Shown here: positions 33,614 through 35,151 of the stretch, piece after piece
How the letters are laid out: every line of letters starts with the position of its first letter
How positions within the stretch are numbered: position 1 is the stretch's first letter
Origin: an uncultured Formosa sp.
GTDB lineage: Bacteria > Bacteroidota > Bacteroidia > Flavobacteriales > Flavobacteriaceae
DNA length: 35,151 nt
Direction of reading: 5' to 3'
Assembly (NCBI GenBank): GCA_913052445.1
Contig: CAJXDP010000017.1
Location: forward strand, 1 to 35,151
The notes under the pieces: model-generated
Databases searched by the model: none
The model's input: the letters and a program-made list of their open reading frames with translations, nothing else
Told to the model about the DNA's origin: nothing
Made by a program: the position numbers and the translations under genes

Positions 33614-35151
33614 ATGAAAAAACATCTATTTACTAAAATATTTTTCTTTTTACTATGCTTGAACTCATTTTCACAGGGTGAAGCTAATAATTGGTATTTT
33701 GGAGATGGTGCCGGACTCGTATTTGATAATGTGAACGGGACTGTTACTCCATCGGCAGAAGCTCAAAACACAATTGATACTTTTGAAGGTTGCTCTTCTA
33801 TTTCTGATCCTAATGGAAATTTACAATTTTACACAGATGGTCGAGACGTATGGGATGCTAATCATCAGCTCATGCCAAATGCCAGTTATTTTTTAGGTTC
33901 TGGACTACTGGGTGACCCTTCTAGTACTAGTTCGGCAGTTATCATACCCAAACCAGGAGATTTAGATAAATATTATATTTTTACAGTAGATGAGCCGCAT
34001 CATCAAAATGCCTGGGCATACCCAGAATCAGGACCTGCTCAAGAAGACGGCTCCCCTACATTTGACGGAACATACAGTCCAGGAGGTGGTGTACCAGATG
34101 AAGACGACGGGTTTAACAATGGCCTTAACTATTCTCTAGTGGATATGACTTTTAATAATGGAATGGGGGATGTTGATTCTTCAGAAAAAAATATACAACT
34201 TTTAACCTACGACCAAAATAACCCTGAACACTTAAAGTATAAATGTGCTGAAAAAATAACTGCTGTTGAGCACGCTGATGGACAATCTTATTGGGTTTTA
34301 ACACATTTTATAAGTTCTTTTTATGCTTTTCGAGTGGATTCGAATGGAGTTAATACAGCACCTTCAATTTCAAATATAGTTCCATCTGTTGGAGTTGAAG
34401 GATATAGACGAAATGGTATTGGTTATTTAAAATCCTCTCCCAACGGAGAGAAAATAGCTATTGCCCACAGTCAAAATGGAGATCAAGAAGGAGGGAATAG
34501 TAATAACGGATCTGGATGGGTTTATGACTTTAACCAAGAAACTGGACAAGTATCAAATCCAACACTTTTATTGTCAAACGAGAGTTATTATGGAGTAGCA
34601 TTTTCTCAAAATTCTGAAAAAGTTTATTTTTCAAGTAATAATGGAGTCCAACAAATCGACCTTACAGCAGTTGATGTTCCAGCATCTGCAACTTATCTCT
34701 TTCAAGGCTTTTCTTTCATGGGAGCCATGCAATTAGGTCCAAATGGAAAAATTTATGTTTGTAATACAGGAAATCAATCTTCTCTAGATGTTATTAATAA
34801 TCCAAACGAGTCTGGAGCTGCTGCAAATTATGAGGAAGCCGGTCAGTCATTATCCCAGGGTACGTCCGCAGGTTTCGGACTCCCTCCATTTATTCAGTCT
34901 TTTTTAATTGCCAATATTAGCTATGTCAACGACTGTCTTGGATCAGCTACTGAATTTTCATTATCAACTTCTGAAACAATTGTTAGTTTAGAATGGGATT
35001 TTGGTGATTCTGAAACATCAACTGAATTAAATCCAGCCCACGTATACGCTAATCCTGGGGAATACACAGCCAGCGTAACCATTACAACATCAACTGAAAC
35101 TCAAACTTTTGAAACTCCAGTTACTATTTTTGATACTCCTACGGCTAATGC
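33614..35151 (+). CDS. Secreted beta-propeller/PKD-domain protein, N-terminal part (partial)
   Basis: The frame is open from ATG 33614 to the window edge (512 complete codons), so the C-terminus is missing. A signal peptide (KIFFFLLCLNSFSQ) is followed by EANNWYFGDGAGLVFD. I associate this start with large Bacteroidota gliding/T9SS-related surface proteins. Residues about 35-430 contain repeated motifs such as LKSSPNGEKIAIAHS and NGKIYVCN that suggest a seven-bladed propeller. A PKD domain starts at about residue 435 with Trp461 in WDFGDSE and ends in HVYANPGEYTASVTI. A T9SS sorting domain would be expected at the missing C-terminus, which I cannot see. The 165 bases between the tRNA terminator and this ATG are AT-rich, with a possible -7 element TATTTTTG at 33455-33462. 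Confidence 0.85.
   Translation, partial: MKKHLFTKIFFFLLCLNSFSQGEANNWYFGDGAGLVFDNVNGTVTPSAEAQNTIDTFEGCSSISDPNGNLQFYTDGRDVWDANHQLMPNASYFLGSGLLGDPSSTSSAVIIPKPGDLDKYYIFTVDEPHHQNAWAYPESGPAQEDGSPTFDGTYSPGGGVPDEDDGFNNGLNYSLVDMTFNNGMGDVDSSEKNIQLLTYDQNNPEHLKYKCAEKITAVEHADGQSYWVLTHFISSFYAFRVDSNGVNTAPSISNIVPSVGVEGYRRNGIGYLKSSPNGEKIAIAHSQNGDQEGGNSNNGSGWVYDFNQETGQVSNPTLLLSNESYYGVAFSQNSEKVYFSSNNGVQQIDLTAVDVPASATYLFQGFSFMGAMQLGPNGKIYVCNTGNQSSLDVINNPNESGAAANYEEAGQSLSQGTSAGFGLPPFIQSFLIANISYVNDCLGSATEFSLSTSETIVSLEWDFGDSETSTELNPAHVYANPGEYTASVTITTSTETQTFETPVTIFDTPTAN

Noticed and set aside
1-35151. CRISPR array, prophage, insertion sequence or defence system
   Set aside because: No regular repeat-spacer pattern, transposase, integrase, phage structural gene or known defence domain was seen on either strand.

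Overview
The window looks like the chromosome of a marine-type member of the Flavobacteriaceae (Bacteroidota). The DNA is AT-rich. Start regions lack clear Shine-Dalgarno sequences, and several upstream regions carry the Bacteroidota -7 promoter element TAnnTTTG. The gene content is also typical of the group: DUF5522, DUF4136, a GYDIA-type GHMP kinase, a tandem pair of POT transporters with a DPP IV-like peptidase, a coaX-to-CNNM/CorC envelope cluster, and the start of a large PKD-repeat secreted protein. I see no rRNA, CRISPR array, insertion sequence, integrase or phage gene. No stretch over about 300 bases lacks a gene; the longest gaps are 100-200 bases.

Layout. (1) 1-614: C-terminal part of a Mg-chelatase-type AAA+ ATPase. 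(2) 788-4734, +: secreted amidase, retinol-saturase-like flavoprotein and PhzF-like isomerase, tightly spaced. (3) 4814-5587, +: CDP-alcohol phosphatidyltransferase-like membrane enzyme, apparently with its own promoter. (4) 8539-5582, -: ACC deaminase/D-cysteine desulfhydrase-like enzyme, lipoprotein glucosaminidase with LysM, and hemL. (5) 8659-11372, +: a 56-residue DUF5522 protein too short for usual ORF cut-offs, urocanate hydratase starting at TTG and overlapping it, and a DUF4136 lipoprotein. (6) 14586-11362, -: Prc-type S41 protease and an OppC-like permease without partner subunits. (7) 14745-16920, +: surE, a small membrane protein, lpxB. (8) 23031-16917, -: DPP IV-like peptidase, two POT transporters, thioredoxin-like protein. 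(9) 23182-25376, +: class II HMG-CoA reductase and GYDIA GHMP kinase. (10) 33240-25421, -: coaX, outer-membrane barrel, TPR protein, lptC, a 63-residue membrane protein, CNNM/CorC protein, PpiD-like foldase. (11) 33343-33415: tRNA-Phe with a good promoter and terminator. (12) 33614 to the edge, +: start of a large secreted beta-propeller/PKD protein.

Three functional themes stand out. The first is envelope building: lpxB makes the lipid A disaccharide, lptC exports LPS, and PpiD, Prc, the TPR protein and the barrel probably handle outer-membrane protein folding and quality control. The second is protein and amino-acid scavenging: DPP IV releases dipeptides in the periplasm, POT proteins import di- and tripeptides, and urocanase degrades histidine. 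The third is isoprenoid supply by the mevalonate route (HMG-CoA reductase plus GHMP kinase), which could feed carotenoid or quinone synthesis.

Most of the window is ordinary core chromosome and I do not see a clear new multi-gene system. The items most worth a second look are the DUF5522/urocanase overlap, the uncharacterised small membrane proteins inside the lipid A and LPS operons, the amidase/RetSat-like/PhzF operon, and the unidentified protein that starts behind the tRNA and runs off the window.
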